From Thermoleophilia bacterium (GTDB lineage Bacteria > Actinomycetota > Thermoleophilia > Gaiellales > JAICJC01): a stretch of DNA of 64,000 nucleotides. The stretch covers positions 135,315 to 199,314 of the forward strand of contig JAICYJ010000001.1 of the NCBI GenBank assembly GCA_025934255.1. Reading direction: 5' to 3'. The notes under the pieces are model-generated. The model searched no databases, was not told the DNA's origin, and saw only the letters and a list, made by a program, of their open reading frames with translations. The translations under genes and the position numbers were made by a program. Positions 24,818-33,100 of this stretch are shown here, piece after piece; position 1 is the first letter of the stretch, and the number at the start of each line of letters is the position of its first letter.

Positions 24818-24856
24818 CCGCTTCTCCGCCCTTCTGACGACAAGAGAGGAGCGGAA

Positions 24857-26191
24857 ATGGGCGGTGGCGACGTGGTGATTCTGGGAGGCGGGAGCACGGG
24901 CGAGGCCTGCGTCTCCGCCCTCCGCGAGCTCGAGCCCGACACGCGGATCACGCTGGTGGAGCGGGGGCTGGTCGGTGGCGAATGCTCGTACTACGCGTGC
25001 ATGCCGACCAAGGGCATGCTGCGGCCGCTGGAGGCCGTCGCGGCGGCGCGCAACGTGCCCGGTGCGAGGGAGGCGGTGACGGGGCCGGTCAGCGCCGACG
25101 GCGTGTTCGGGCACCGCGAGGCGATCACCAACGGCTGGGACGACTCCTCCCAGGCGAAATGGCTGACGTCCAAGCATGCGGAGCTGGTGCGAGGCGAGGC
25201 CCGCGTGCTGCGGCCGGGGGTGGTCGCGGTGGGCGAGCGGGAGGTCGAGTACGGGCGGCTGGTGATCGCAACCGGGTCGCGGCCCTTGATCCCGCCGATC
25301 CCCGGCCTGGACGGCGTCGACCACTGGACGAACCGGGAGGCCACCAGCCGGCGCGAGGTTCCGTCCAGCATGATCGTGCTGGGCGCGGGGCCGGTGGGAT
25401 GCGAGCTGGCCCAGTTCTTCAGCCGCATGGGCGCGCGGGTGGCGATCGTGGACGCGGCCGACCGGCTGCTGCCGCGCGACCACCCCGAGGCGGGTGACCT
25501 GCTGGGCGAGTTCCTCGCGGGCGAGGGCATCACCCTGCACCTGGGGCAGGCGGTGGATCGGATCGATCCGGGGGTGAAGGTGCGGCTGAAGGACGGCTCG
25601 GTGGTCGAGGGCGAGCGGTTGCTGGTCGCCACCGGCCGGCGGCCGAACTCGGATGGGTTCGGACTCGAGCAGCTGGGGCTGACGCTCGGCAAGGGCGGAG
25701 CCGTGGAGGTGGACGAGCGCATGCGCGCTGCCGACGAGGTGTGGGCGATCGGAGACGTGAACGCGATCGCGATGTTCACACACGTCGGCAAGTACCAGGC
25801 TCGCGTGGCGGCCGCGGACATGGCCGGGAAGCCGGCGAAGGCCGACCACAGCGCCGTGCCGGCGGTGACGTTCACGGACCCGCAGGTGGCGTCGGTGGGG
25901 CGGACGAGCGGCGATGGGCTGGTGACCGGCGAGCGGAAGATCGACAGCGTGTCGCGCACGTCGACCTACGAACGGCCGAAGCGGCCGGGGTTCCTGAAGG
26001 TGATGGCCGACCCGGAGCGAGGGGTGCTGGTGGGTGCGGTGGCCGTGGGTGCCGAGGCCGGCGAGTGGCTGGGCCAGCTGACGCTGGCGGTACGCGCGCA
26101 GGTGCCGGTGGAGCTGCTGCGAGAGACGATCCAGCCCTACCCGACGTTCAGCGAAGCGGTGCAGTTCGCGGTGCGCGACCTGCCCATCTAG
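24857..26191 (+). CDS. Class I pyridine-nucleotide disulfide oxidoreductase family flavoprotein lacking the catalytic His
   Basis: 444 residues, ATG 24857 with GAGAGGAG upstream. FAD motif VVILGGGSTGEACVSALRE; redox-active pair in GGECSYYACMPTK (C-x4-C); NAD(P) motif MIVLGAGPVGCELAQFF; FAD motif VWAIGDVN. These are dihydrolipoamide-dehydrogenase-like features. The dimer-interface motif that normally reads H-x-HPT-x-SE is QPYPTFSE here, so the catalytic His is missing, as in mercuric reductase-type members. The substrate is therefore not lipoamide by default. It follows the amine dehydrogenase fusion and might share redox partners with it, but a long structured leader separates the two. Confidence 0.87.
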   Translation: MGGGDVVILGGGSTGEACVSALRELEPDTRITLVERGLVGGECSYYACMPTKGMLRPLEAVAAARNVPGAREAVTGPVSADGVFGHREAITNGWDDSSQAKWLTSKHAELVRGEARVLRPGVVAVGEREVEYGRLVIATGSRPLIPPIPGLDGVDHWTNREATSRREVPSSMIVLGAGPVGCELAQFFSRMGARVAIVDAADRLLPRDHPEAGDLLGEFLAGEGITLHLGQAVDRIDPGVKVRLKDGSVVEGERLLVATGRRPNSDGFGLEQLGLTLGKGGAVEVDERMRAADEVWAIGDVNAIAMFTHVGKYQARVAAADMAGKPAKADHSAVPAVTFTDPQVASVGRTSGDGLVTGERKIDSVSRTSTYERPKRPGFLKVMADPERGVLVGAVAVGAEAGEWLGQLTLAVRAQVPVELLRETIQPYPTFSEAVQFAVRDLPI

Positions 26192-26403
26192 CCAGCGCCG
26201 ATTTCGCAACGATCGGTCACAGGGTCCGCACGAACCCCTGGCGAGGGCCGAAGCGGCCTCTGAGCCCTGTTGGTGTTTTTTTGGCTCAACCAGGACGTTT
26301 GCCTGTCACGGCTGCTGTGACACTGGTCGCATTGGTGTCACGGGGTGCCAACGGTCGCCGATGCGGGCTCTGAGCCCGTGCCTGTCCTTGTGGCGGTCTT
26401 TCA
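26192..26403. other. Convergent intergenic region with hairpins and a T-run
   Basis: Between the stops of the reductase gene and the amine oxidase gene. It holds a stem near 26244-26261 (GCCG/CGGC with flanking pairs), then a run of seven T from about 26275, plausible as a terminator for the reductase. GTCAC repeats near 26306-26341 form further hairpins, and GGGCT-CTG-AGCCC near 26364-26376 could stop minus-strand transcripts. No gene is seen. Confidence 0.45.
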
Positions 26404-27615
26404 TCAGGCGCTTCCGAGCAGCTGGCGGGCGGCGCGCTCGCCGCTTCGCAGTGCGCCTTCCATGGTCGAGTACCAGTGCCGCTCGGTGTGCTCGCCGGCG
26501 AAGGCGATTCGCTCGACCTTGGCCTCCAGCCGATCGTCGAGATCTGCCGGCCGGTCGGGCTGGCGCGCGCTGTAGGCCCCGTCCGGCCAGGTCGAGAGCA
26601 CCGCCGCCGCGGCGTCGAGCTCGAGGTCGGGTCGCAGCGCCGCGACCCGCTCGAGGTACCGACTCGGCCCCTCGTCCACCCGCAGCGCGTCCACGGCCGG
26701 CCCCGATCCCGCAAACGCCGTGACCAGCGGCGCCACCGCTCCGTCGCCGTCCTTCGCCGTCCACGTCCAGAAGTGCTCCGGCACCGACAGCACCGAGCTG
26801 GCCTGCGCCTGAGCCAGCAGCGGCACCGCCAGCTTGGCCGCCTGCCCGTAGACGACCCGCGCCAGCGCGTCTGCCTTCCAGGCGGGCAGCGGCGGCTCGA
26901 AGGCGATCCCGTCCGTGGCGGGCGCCGGAACCGAGACCACCACCGCGTCCACGTCGAGGTCGTCGTTGATCCGAACGCCGTCCCCGACCTGCACCACCCG
27001 CACCGCCGCCGTCCCCAGCTGCACCCGCAGCCCCGCCGCCAGCCGCTCCGCCACCTGCTGGTTTCCGCCCGCCACCCGCCGCGCCTCCACGTCGTCGAAC
27101 AGCTCACCGACGTGGCGCACGGCGCCCGCCGCCAGCAGCGACACCGGATGGGCGTAGGAGACCTGGATCCTGCACGCGATCAGCTCGCGCGCCCCCGCGT
27201 CCATCGGCACCCGCTCCAGCAGCTCAGCGACCGTCAGCCCTTCGCCGGCACCGGCCTCCACGGCCGCGACCAGCGCCGCCAGCCCCGCCTCCAGCGCGGC
27301 CGCATCGACGCCGATGCCGCCGCGCGGGTCGCGCCGCGTGAAGCTCATCCCCATCGGCGCCAGCTCGAGACCCAGCCGGCTCACCAGCGCCGGCAGCACC
27401 GTGTAGCCCTCCGTCACGAACTCCGCGCCCATCTCGACGATCGCGCCGCCCGGGAGCGTCTGCGACCAGACGCGGCCGCCCACCCGCCGCTCGCGCTCCA
27501 GCACCGTCACCGCGGCGCCCGCCGCCTGAAGCGCCGCGGCCGCTGCCAGGCCCGCGAACCCGGCTCCGATCACGGCCGCGCTGGCCACGCCGCTTTGGCC
27601 GACGGCTGTCCCCAT
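26404..27615 (-). CDS. Flavin-containing amine oxidase
   Basis: 403 residues from ATG 27615; longer readings overlap rsgA and are not credible. FAD-binding N-terminus AAVIGAGFAGLAAAAALQAAG with ERERRVGGRVWSQ, then GAIVEMGAEFVTEG. The C-terminal FAD segment IAFAGEHTERHWYSTMEGAL is diagnostic of the monoamine/polyamine oxidase family. There is no signal peptide, so it is cytosolic. The substrate (polyamine, phytoene-like or aromatic amine) cannot be assigned. The start overlaps the rsgA stop by one base (TGATG), so translation is probably coupled, although the functions seem unrelated. Confidence 0.87.
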   Translation of the reverse strand: MGTAVGQSGVASAAVIGAGFAGLAAAAALQAAGAAVTVLERERRVGGRVWSQTLPGGAIVEMGAEFVTEGYTVLPALVSRLGLELAPMGMSFTRRDPRGGIGVDAAALEAGLAALVAAVEAGAGEGLTVAELLERVPMDAGARELIACRIQVSYAHPVSLLAAGAVRHVGELFDDVEARRVAGGNQQVAERLAAGLRVQLGTAAVRVVQVGDGVRINDDLDVDAVVVSVPAPATDGIAFEPPLPAWKADALARVVYGQAAKLAVPLLAQAQASSVLSVPEHFWTWTAKDGDGAVAPLVTAFAGSGPAVDALRVDEGPSRYLERVAALRPDLELDAAAAVLSTWPDGAYSARQPDRPADLDDRLEAKVERIAFAGEHTERHWYSTMEGALRSGERAARQLLGSA

Positions 27616-28709
27616 CAGTCCTGCGAGGGCCGCGACGCGTTTCGCATCTGCTTGCTCAGCGTCTTCCACTGCTGCCGCTGCTCCGAGCGCGCGCGCTTGT
27701 CCTGTTTCAGCTCCTGGAACCGCAGCTCCCGCAGCAGCTTGTTGTAGCTCTCCAGGCGGTCCGGGGCGAGCGTGCCTGCCGTGATCGCCGCGATCACGGC
27801 GCAGCCCGGCTCGCCCTCGTGCTTGCAGTCGCTGAACCGGCAGCCGGCCGCCAGCTCGTGCACGTCCGCGAAGGTCTGCTCGAGGCCGTCCCCGTCGCCG
27901 TCCCACATGCTCACCGACCGCATGCCCGGCGTGTCGATCAGCACCCCGCCCGACGGCAGCGGGATCAGCTCGCGGTGCGACGTCGTATGCCGGCCGCGCC
28001 CGTCCGGTCGCACGTCCTGCGTTCGCAGCCGCTCCTCGCCCACCAGCCGATTGATCAGCGTGGACTTGCCCGCACCCGACAGTCCCAGCAGCGCCACCGT
28101 GCGGTTGCCCCCGATGTGCGCGTCGAGCGCCTCGAGGCCGTCGCCGGTGGCGGCGCTGATCGCGAGCACATCGGTGCCGAACGCGATCGACTCCGCCTCC
28201 AGCACGAACCGCTCGGTGTCCTCGCAGAGGTCGGTCTTGGTCAGCAGGATCACCGGCTGCGCGCCGCTCTGCCAGCCCAGCGTCAGGTATCGCTCCAGCC
28301 GGCGCAGGCTGAACCGCTGGTCGAGCGAGTTGACGAGAAACACGACGTCGATGTTTGCCGCCACGACCTGCCCGATCGTCTCCTCGCCGGAGGCCTGCCG
28401 CGTGAACGCGGTACGCCGTTCCATCAGCGCCCGCAGGACGGCGTCGTCGCCGCCCGGGACGGCCGCTGCCACCGCCGCCCAGTCGCCCACGGCCGGCGTC
28501 TCGAACCGCGGCGGCACCACCGCCCGGTGCACCGCCTGCGCGGCGAACACCGTGCAGATGCCGCGGTCGACGCGTGCGATGCGCCCGGGCACGCTGCCCG
28601 GTTCGCCCAGCTGTGCGAACTCCACGTTCCGGGCCTGATCCCAGCCCAGCTGCTGCAAACGCTCAGATTCGGGCGGCCCGTCCTCGGGCCACCAGGAAAT
28701 GTCACTCAC
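27615..28709 (-). CDS. rsgA: Ribosome small-subunit-dependent GTPase RsgA
   Basis: 364 residues. Circularly permuted GTPase: G4 LTKTDL (about 180), G1 LGLSGAGKST (about 215), G3 IDTPGMRSVS (about 260). The zinc site is C-x-x-x-x-C-x-H-x5-C in CRFSDCKHEGEPGC near 290-305. The N-terminal OB fold holds RGICTVFAAQ, and the long basic C-terminal tail is KQDKRARSEQRQQW. RsgA checks 30S maturation in the cytosol. The start GTG 28709 (VSDISWWPEDG) is preferred because GGAGAG sits 11 bases upstream; the frame is open further upstream. A possible 18-codon leader peptide lies upstream. Confidence 0.93.
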   Translation of the reverse strand: MSDISWWPEDGPPESERLQQLGWDQARNVEFAQLGEPGSVPGRIARVDRGICTVFAAQAVHRAVVPPRFETPAVGDWAAVAAAVPGGDDAVLRALMERRTAFTRQASGEETIGQVVAANIDVVFLVNSLDQRFSLRRLERYLTLGWQSGAQPVILLTKTDLCEDTERFVLEAESIAFGTDVLAISAATGDGLEALDAHIGGNRTVALLGLSGAGKSTLINRLVGEERLRTQDVRPDGRGRHTTSHRELIPLPSGGVLIDTPGMRSVSMWDGDGDGLEQTFADVHELAAGCRFSDCKHEGEPGCAVIAAITAGTLAPDRLESYNKLLRELRFQELKQDKRARSEQRQQWKTLSKQMRNASRPSQD

Positions 28710-28764
28710 GTGGATATCTCTCCAGGGGTTGATGGGTTCCCCGGAGGCCGCGGAGCGCGGTCGA

Positions 28765-28821
28765 TCAGCGCTGTCGGGGCAGGCGGGGACGTGCAAGCTG
28801 GATTACCGATTTCACCCTCAT
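28765..28821 (-). CDS. Possible 18-residue leader peptide upstream of rsgA
   Basis: ATG 28821 follows GGGAGG with 8-base spacing, a strong ribosome site. The frame runs 18 codons to TGA at 28765 and encodes MRVKSVIQLARPRLPRQR, very basic. It ends 55 bases before the rsgA start. Translation could tune rsgA expression in response to ribosome status, which would suit a ribosome-assembly factor, but that is speculative. Confidence 0.35.
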   Translation of the reverse strand: MRVKSVIQLARPRLPRQR

Positions 28822-28861
28822 GGTCCGCACCTCCCTGCCGATTGCACTGCAGCGACTCCAA

Positions 28862-28868
28862 TACCATA
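28862..28868. promoter_or_regulatory. Overlapping divergent -10 boxes between rsgA and the Rpf-like gene
   Basis: The near-palindrome ATACCATA gives TACCAT on the plus strand (28862-28867) and TATGGT on the minus strand (28863-28868). If used, the rsgA transcript would have a leader of about 145 nt including the peptide, and the Rpf-like transcript one of about 165 nt. No good -35 boxes are seen. Confidence 0.3.
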
Positions 28869-28909
28869 GCAATCAACGGCACGAGGTATTGCGCGCGGGG
28901 GCAACGGAG

Positions 28910-28992
28910 GTCGCTACGATGCCCGGCGTGCTCCAACACCGGGGTCGGTGGGTCCGTACCCCGAATGCGCTCGATCTGCTCGCGTAGGTGAC
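28910..28992 (+). ncRNA. Structured leader element of the Rpf-like gene (possible c-di-AMP riboswitch relative)
   Basis: GTCGCTACG at 28910-28918 pairs with CGTAGGTGAC at 28983-28992 (nine pairs, one bulge), closing an 83-nt domain. Inside, CGGGGT (from about 28939) pairs with ACCCCG. The 3' part CCGAATGCG...CTCGCG loosely resembles the conserved 3' block of ydaO c-di-AMP riboswitches, which often precede Rpf-type genes in actinobacteria. The match is partial, so I call only a structured leader. Confidence 0.35.
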
Positions 28993-29038
28993 AGCTTCGC
29001 GTGGGCGCAGCTCTGTCCCCGAGTAGGAGGTCCCGACC

Positions 29039-29584
29039 CTGAGGAAACAGCTGCTTGTTGCCGTTTTGATGCTGGCGGCCATCACCCTGACAGCATCCGC
29101 ACACCGTGCAAACGCCGCCGTGACGGCGAGCGCCGTCCACCAGAAGGCCGTTCACACCTGGCGCCACAAGGCCCGCTTCCGTCGCAACCAGGCCTCCCAC
29201 CTGGCCCGCCGCCTGGGCGTTCACTACCGCCCCCGCCGGGCCGAGATCCACATGAACCGGATCGTCCGCCTGCAGCGTCTGACGCGCCACTACCGCCTCC
29301 GCGGCAACCACTTCCGCAGGATCATCCGTCAGCGCTTCCCCAACCTGATGTGCATCCACCACTACGAGGGCAGCTGGTCCGCCTACAACCCCGCCGGCTA
29401 CTACGGCGGTTTCCAGATGGACGCCTCGTTCATGCGGCACTGGGGCGCGGACAAGCTGCGCAAGTACCACGGCCGCGATGCCCGCTACTGGTCGCCCGCC
29501 GACCAGCTCGCCGTCGCAAGCCGTGCGGTCGCACACGTCGGCTACAGCCCGTGGCCGAACACCGGTGCCATGTGCGGGCTGTAA
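29039..29584 (+). CDS. Secreted Rpf-like/lysozyme-like transglycosylase, proposed CTG start
   Basis: 181 residues if begun at CTG 29039. The first ATG in frame is at 29069 and TTG at 29066, but both would cut the charged start of a signal peptide. From CTG the N-terminus is (M)RKQLLVAVLMLAAITLTAS then AHRANA, a full signal peptide. AGGAGG lies at 29025-29030, exactly 8 bases before CTG. A basic helical linker follows (residues 35-90). The C-terminal catalytic domain has CIHHYEGSWSAYNPAGYYGGFQ with the catalytic Glu of Rpf-like transglycosylases, and ends PWPNTGAMCGL. It should act on peptidoglycan outside the cell. Confidence 0.8.
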   Translation: MRKQLLVAVLMLAAITLTASAHRANAAVTASAVHQKAVHTWRHKARFRRNQASHLARRLGVHYRPRRAEIHMNRIVRLQRLTRHYRLRGNHFRRIIRQRFPNLMCIHHYEGSWSAYNPAGYYGGFQMDASFMRHWGADKLRKYHGRDARYWSPADQLAVASRAVAHVGYSPWPNTGAMCGL

Positions 29585-29653
29585 CCCGCTAGTCGCCGCC
29601 GCGTTCCGCGGGAACGGCTCAAGCGCAGGGCGTACCCGGCCGATGTCCTAGCG

Positions 29654-32251
29654 ATGGCTTCTGCCGATCGTCTCCGTGCGCTTGTCGACCTGTCCCGGGC
29701 GCTCTCCTCAAGCCTGGATCTGGAGGACGTGCTGCGGTGTTTCACGGCCCACGCGACGGCCGTGAACGGCGCGGCGGCGACCGCGGTCTCGCTGTGGGAC
29801 CGGGACCGCGATGTGCTGATCACCCTCACCGATTACGAGAACCACATCGTTGGCCAGATCGCCGAGGCCGACGTCGAGTACGCACTGGGCGACTTCCCGC
29901 TCTCGCGCCAGGTGATGGAGGAGCGGACGGCGGTCGTAGTTCGCGCCTCCGACCCTGAGTGCGACCCGCACGAGCGCGGCGTCCTGCTCAAGGAGGGCTA
30001 CGAGACGATGCTGATGCTGCCGCTGGTGTCGCGCGGCGAGACGATCGGGCTGATGGAGTTCGCCGACGTCACCGATCGATCCTGGGACGCGGAGATGGAG
30101 TTCTTCGGCGCGCTCACAGACGTGGTCGCGGCCGCGGTGCACAACGCGGTGCTGCACGATGAGTTCCGCGAGGCCCAGGAGCGCTACCGGGTGCTGGTCG
30201 AGAACCTGCCCGCGATCACCTACGTCGACCTGGCCGGCAGCGGCGATCCTCTCTACGTCAGCCCTCAGATCGTCGAGCTGATGGGCATCCCCGCAGACGA
30301 GTGGCTGGACGGCTTCAACGGCTGGGAGCGGAGGATGCACCCCGACGACCGCCACACCATCGCCGACTACAGGCACACCGTCGAGACCGGCGAGCCCTAC
30401 TCCGCCTCCTACCGGATGCAGGGACTGGACGGCCGCATGCGCTGGTTCCGCGATGACGCGGCCGCCGTGCGCGACGAGACCGGCGCCCCCCGGTTCATCC
30501 AGGGCGTGATCTTCGACGTGACCAAGCAGAAGGAGGCCGAGGGCGCGCTGCAGGCCTCCGAGGCGCGCTTCCGCGAGATGCTCGAGAACGTGCGCCTGGC
30601 CGCGGTCGTCACCGACCTCGAGGGCCGCATCACGTTCTGCAACGAGTACCTCGCCGAGCTTTCAGGCTGGTGGGAGGACGAGCTGTTGGGCCGCATCTGG
30701 TCGGAGACCTTCACCCCACCGGACGAGCTGGAGATGGAGCAAAATGCCCAGCGCGGGATCGAGCGCGGGAGCGTGGTCGCCCACTACGAGAGCTCGATCC
30801 TGACCCGCTCCGGCGAGCGGCGGCTGTTCTCGTGGAACAACACGCTGCTCCGGGACGCCAACGGCGACGTGGTCGGCCAGGCGTCGGTGGGCGAGGACAT
30901 CACCGACCGCCGGCGCGCGGAGCACGAGCTGGAGCGGCTGGCCTTCCACGACCCGCTGACCGGCCTGCCGAACCGGATCCTGTTCCACGAACACCTCGAT
31001 GTGGCGCTGGCGCGCGCACAGCGGGCAGGCTGCGGCGTCGCGGTGCTGTACGTCGACCTGGACGACTTCAAGCTGGTGAATGACAGCTTCGGCCACAACG
31101 CCGGTGACGAGCTGCTGTGCGAGGTGGCCGCGCGGCTGATCGGATCCACTCGCGCCGCCGACGTGGTAGCCCGCCAGGGCGGCGACGAGTTCCTGATCCT
31201 GATCGCCGACGTGGAGACCAACGAGAGCGGTGACGTGGTCGACGTGGGGGACGTCGCCCGCCGCGTCGCCGAGCAGGTGCGCGCGGAGCTGCAGCGGCCG
31301 CTGATCCTGGCCGACACCGAGATCTACACCAGCGCCAGCCTCGGGATCAGCCTCTACCCGGCCGACGCCCCCGACGCGGAGAGCCTGCTCAAGCACGCCG
31401 ACATCGCGATGTACAAGGCCAAGGAGTCCGGCCGCGACGGCTACCAGCTGTTCTCGTCCACCGGCCACGATCCGCGTGCGCAGCTGTCGATGGCCGGCCG
31501 TCTGCGTCGCGCGGTCGAGCGCGGCCAGCTGTTGCTGCACTACCAGCCGCTGGTGTCGCTGGCGACCGGGGCGTACGTCGGAGCGGAGGCGCTGCTGCGC
31601 TGGCAGGACGATCACAATGGCCTGGTGATGCCGGGCGACTTCATCCCGCTGGCCGAGCGCACCGGGCTGATCGGCCCGATCTCGGAGTGGGTGATCGAGG
31701 AGGCCTGCCGCCAGAGCGCCGAGTGGCGCTCGATGGGGCTCGACCTGTACGTGTCGGTGAACCTGCCGGCGGTGTTCTGGCAGCCGACCGCCATGCGGCA
31801 GGTGCTGGCCACGATCGAGCGGTTCGGCCTGTCCGCCGACCGCATGATGGTCGAGATCACCGAGTCGACCGTGATGGCCGACGCGCTGCGCTCGGAGCCG
31901 ATCATCGCCGAGCTGCACGAGCGCGGCCTGCGGCTGGCGATCGACGACTTCGGCACCGGCCACTCGTCCCTGGCGCGGCTGAACCAGATGCTGGTGACCA
32001 CCCTCAAGATCGACCGGTCGTTCATCGCCGACCTGCCGGGCGACCCCAGCGCGGCCGTGCTGGTGGCGACCATCATCCAGCTCGCCCACAACCTCGGCCT
32101 GCATCCGCTGGCGGAGGGCATCGAGACCGAGGAGCAGCGCACGTTCCTGGTCGAGAACGGCTGCCAGCTGGGACAGGGTTTCCTGTTCTCCAAAGCCGTG
32201 CCGGCAGACCGGATCGTGGCGCTGCACAACGCCATGCGCGACGCCGCCTGA
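29654..32251 (+). CDS. GAF-PAS-PAS-GGDEF-EAL cyclic-di-GMP signalling protein
   Basis: 865 residues, cytosolic. Domains: GAF about 10-165; PAS/PAC about 175-290 (RYRVLVENLPAITYVDLAG); second PAS/PAC about 295-415 (RMLENV-type FREMLENVRLAAVVTD); GGDEF about 425-595 with intact GGDEF and an RxxD inhibitory site (RAAD) five residues before it; EAL about 610-860 with GAEALLRW, VSVNLPAV, ITESTVM, DDFGTGHSS and KIDRSFIADL. Both the cyclase and phosphodiesterase centres look complete, so activity may switch with the ligand of the sensory domains. A PilZ receptor is encoded at 59175-59939. The start ATG 29654 is the first with domain similarity. Confidence 0.92.
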   Translation: MASADRLRALVDLSRALSSSLDLEDVLRCFTAHATAVNGAAATAVSLWDRDRDVLITLTDYENHIVGQIAEADVEYALGDFPLSRQVMEERTAVVVRASDPECDPHERGVLLKEGYETMLMLPLVSRGETIGLMEFADVTDRSWDAEMEFFGALTDVVAAAVHNAVLHDEFREAQERYRVLVENLPAITYVDLAGSGDPLYVSPQIVELMGIPADEWLDGFNGWERRMHPDDRHTIADYRHTVETGEPYSASYRMQGLDGRMRWFRDDAAAVRDETGAPRFIQGVIFDVTKQKEAEGALQASEARFREMLENVRLAAVVTDLEGRITFCNEYLAELSGWWEDELLGRIWSETFTPPDELEMEQNAQRGIERGSVVAHYESSILTRSGERRLFSWNNTLLRDANGDVVGQASVGEDITDRRRAEHELERLAFHDPLTGLPNRILFHEHLDVALARAQRAGCGVAVLYVDLDDFKLVNDSFGHNAGDELLCEVAARLIGSTRAADVVARQGGDEFLILIADVETNESGDVVDVGDVARRVAEQVRAELQRPLILADTEIYTSASLGISLYPADAPDAESLLKHADIAMYKAKESGRDGYQLFSSTGHDPRAQLSMAGRLRRAVERGQLLLHYQPLVSLATGAYVGAEALLRWQDDHNGLVMPGDFIPLAERTGLIGPISEWVIEEACRQSAEWRSMGLDLYVSVNLPAVFWQPTAMRQVLATIERFGLSADRMMVEITESTVMADALRSEPIIAELHERGLRLAIDDFGTGHSSLARLNQMLVTTLKIDRSFIADLPGDPSAAVLVATIIQLAHNLGLHPLAEGIETEEQRTFLVENGCQLGQGFLFSKAVPADRIVALHNAMRDAA

Positions 32252-32252
32252 C

Positions 32253-32258
32253 TATCCT
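32253..32258 (+). promoter_or_regulatory. Predicted -10 box of the NfuA-like gene
   Basis: TATCCT, 7 nt before ATG 32266, in the 14-base gap after the GGDEF-EAL stop. Confidence 0.4.
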
Positions 32259-32265
32259 TCGGGGT

Positions 32266-32889
32266 ATGCCGATCGCGATCACCGATGCCGCGCTGGAGCG
32301 GGTGCTCGAGGTGCGCGCCCGCGAGCACGAGCCCGAGGGGCTGGCGCTGTGGGTCGAGATCGTGGGCGTGGCGGGCGCCGCCTACCAGTACGACATGTCG
32401 TTCCTGCGCCACGACGAGATCGACGAGACCGACATGGTGGTGACCAGCGGCGGCCTGCAGGTGGTGGTGCCGCGGCCGGACGCGCCCGCTCTGGACGAGG
32501 CCACGATCGCGATCGATGAGCGGCTGGGCGGAGGGCTCGTGATCGAGAACCCCAAGCTGCCGGCACAGACCAGCCCGGCCCTGCGCCTGCCGGAGCTGCC
32601 CGAGCTGCACGGCGATGCTGCGGCCCGCGTGCGCCAGGTGCTGGAACTGCAGGTGAACCCGGCGATCGCGTCGCACGGCGGCCATGCCGAGCTGGTGGCG
32701 GTCGAGGGTGACAGCGCGTTCCTGCGCCTGGGCGGCGGCTGCGTCGGCTGCGGGATGGTGGCGGTGACGCTGAAGCAGGGCGTCGAGTCGGCGATCCGGG
32801 CCGGGGTGCCCGAGATCACGCGCGTGGTGGATGTGACCGACCACGCATCGGGCACCAACCCGTACTACGAGCCGACCGCGCCGCGCTAG
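32266..32889 (+). CDS. nfuA: NfuA-like iron-sulfur carrier (degenerate A-type domain plus NifU domain)
   Basis: 207 residues. N-terminal 1-105 resembles the A-type (HesB) fold (ITDAALERVLEVRAREHEPEGLALWVEIVG) but lacks its Cys ligands, as in E. coli NfuA. C-terminal 115-195 is a NifU_C domain: RVRQVLELQVNPAIASHGGHAEL then GGGCVGCGMVAVTLKQGVE with the C-x-x-C cluster site. It carries 4Fe-4S clusters to apo-proteins in the cytosol. Likely clients here include the iron-sulfur amine dehydrogenase. A 181-nt repeat begins 30 bases after its stop. Confidence 0.87.
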   Translation: MPIAITDAALERVLEVRAREHEPEGLALWVEIVGVAGAAYQYDMSFLRHDEIDETDMVVTSGGLQVVVPRPDAPALDEATIAIDERLGGGLVIENPKLPAQTSPALRLPELPELHGDAAARVRQVLELQVNPAIASHGGHAELVAVEGDSAFLRLGGGCVGCGMVAVTLKQGVESAIRAGVPEITRVVDVTDHASGTNPYYEPTAPR

Positions 32890-32918
32890 CGACCGGGCGA
32901 ACACCGTTGCCAGCGTCA

Positions 32919-33099
32919 AATACTCGCAAAATGCGGGAATTATCCGCTTGCGCACCACCCGCCGGTGCCATAGGTTTCCTTCTGCGCCGCTCAGGGCAGC
33001 CGAGTAGGTTGAACCCGGTCGGACGGATCGTAGAGGCGACTCGAAAGTTCGTTCGGTCGGTGGACAAAAGGCAAGCCGGGGCGGCGAATCTTTGGTCCG
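32919..33099 (+). ncRNA. 181-nt repeat, copy 1: candidate structured RNA
   Basis: Direct repeat of 34829-35009, the same length and about 80% identical. Long blocks are invariant (TAGGTTTCCTTCTGCGCCGCT, split here as TAGGTTTCCTTC and TGCGCCGCT; GGCAGCCGAGTAGGTTGAA; GCGGCGAATCTTTGGTCC), while changes elsewhere keep pairing. A hairpin begins with GCAA/TTGC and an inner GCGG/CCGC; CCGG pairs with TCGG (CCAG with CTGG in copy 2); GCCGCT pairs with GGCGGC. G-U wobbles in copy 1 favour the plus strand as the RNA. It ends at the stop codon of the convergent adenine deaminase gene. Confidence 0.5.
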
Positions 33100-33100
33100 T

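Noticed and set aside
32919..33099. Assignment of the 181-nt repeat to a cyclic-di-GMP or cobalamin riboswitch
   Set aside because: Proximity to a GGDEF-EAL gene was suggestive, but the conserved cores of those riboswitches are absent on either strand and no gene follows in the right direction.
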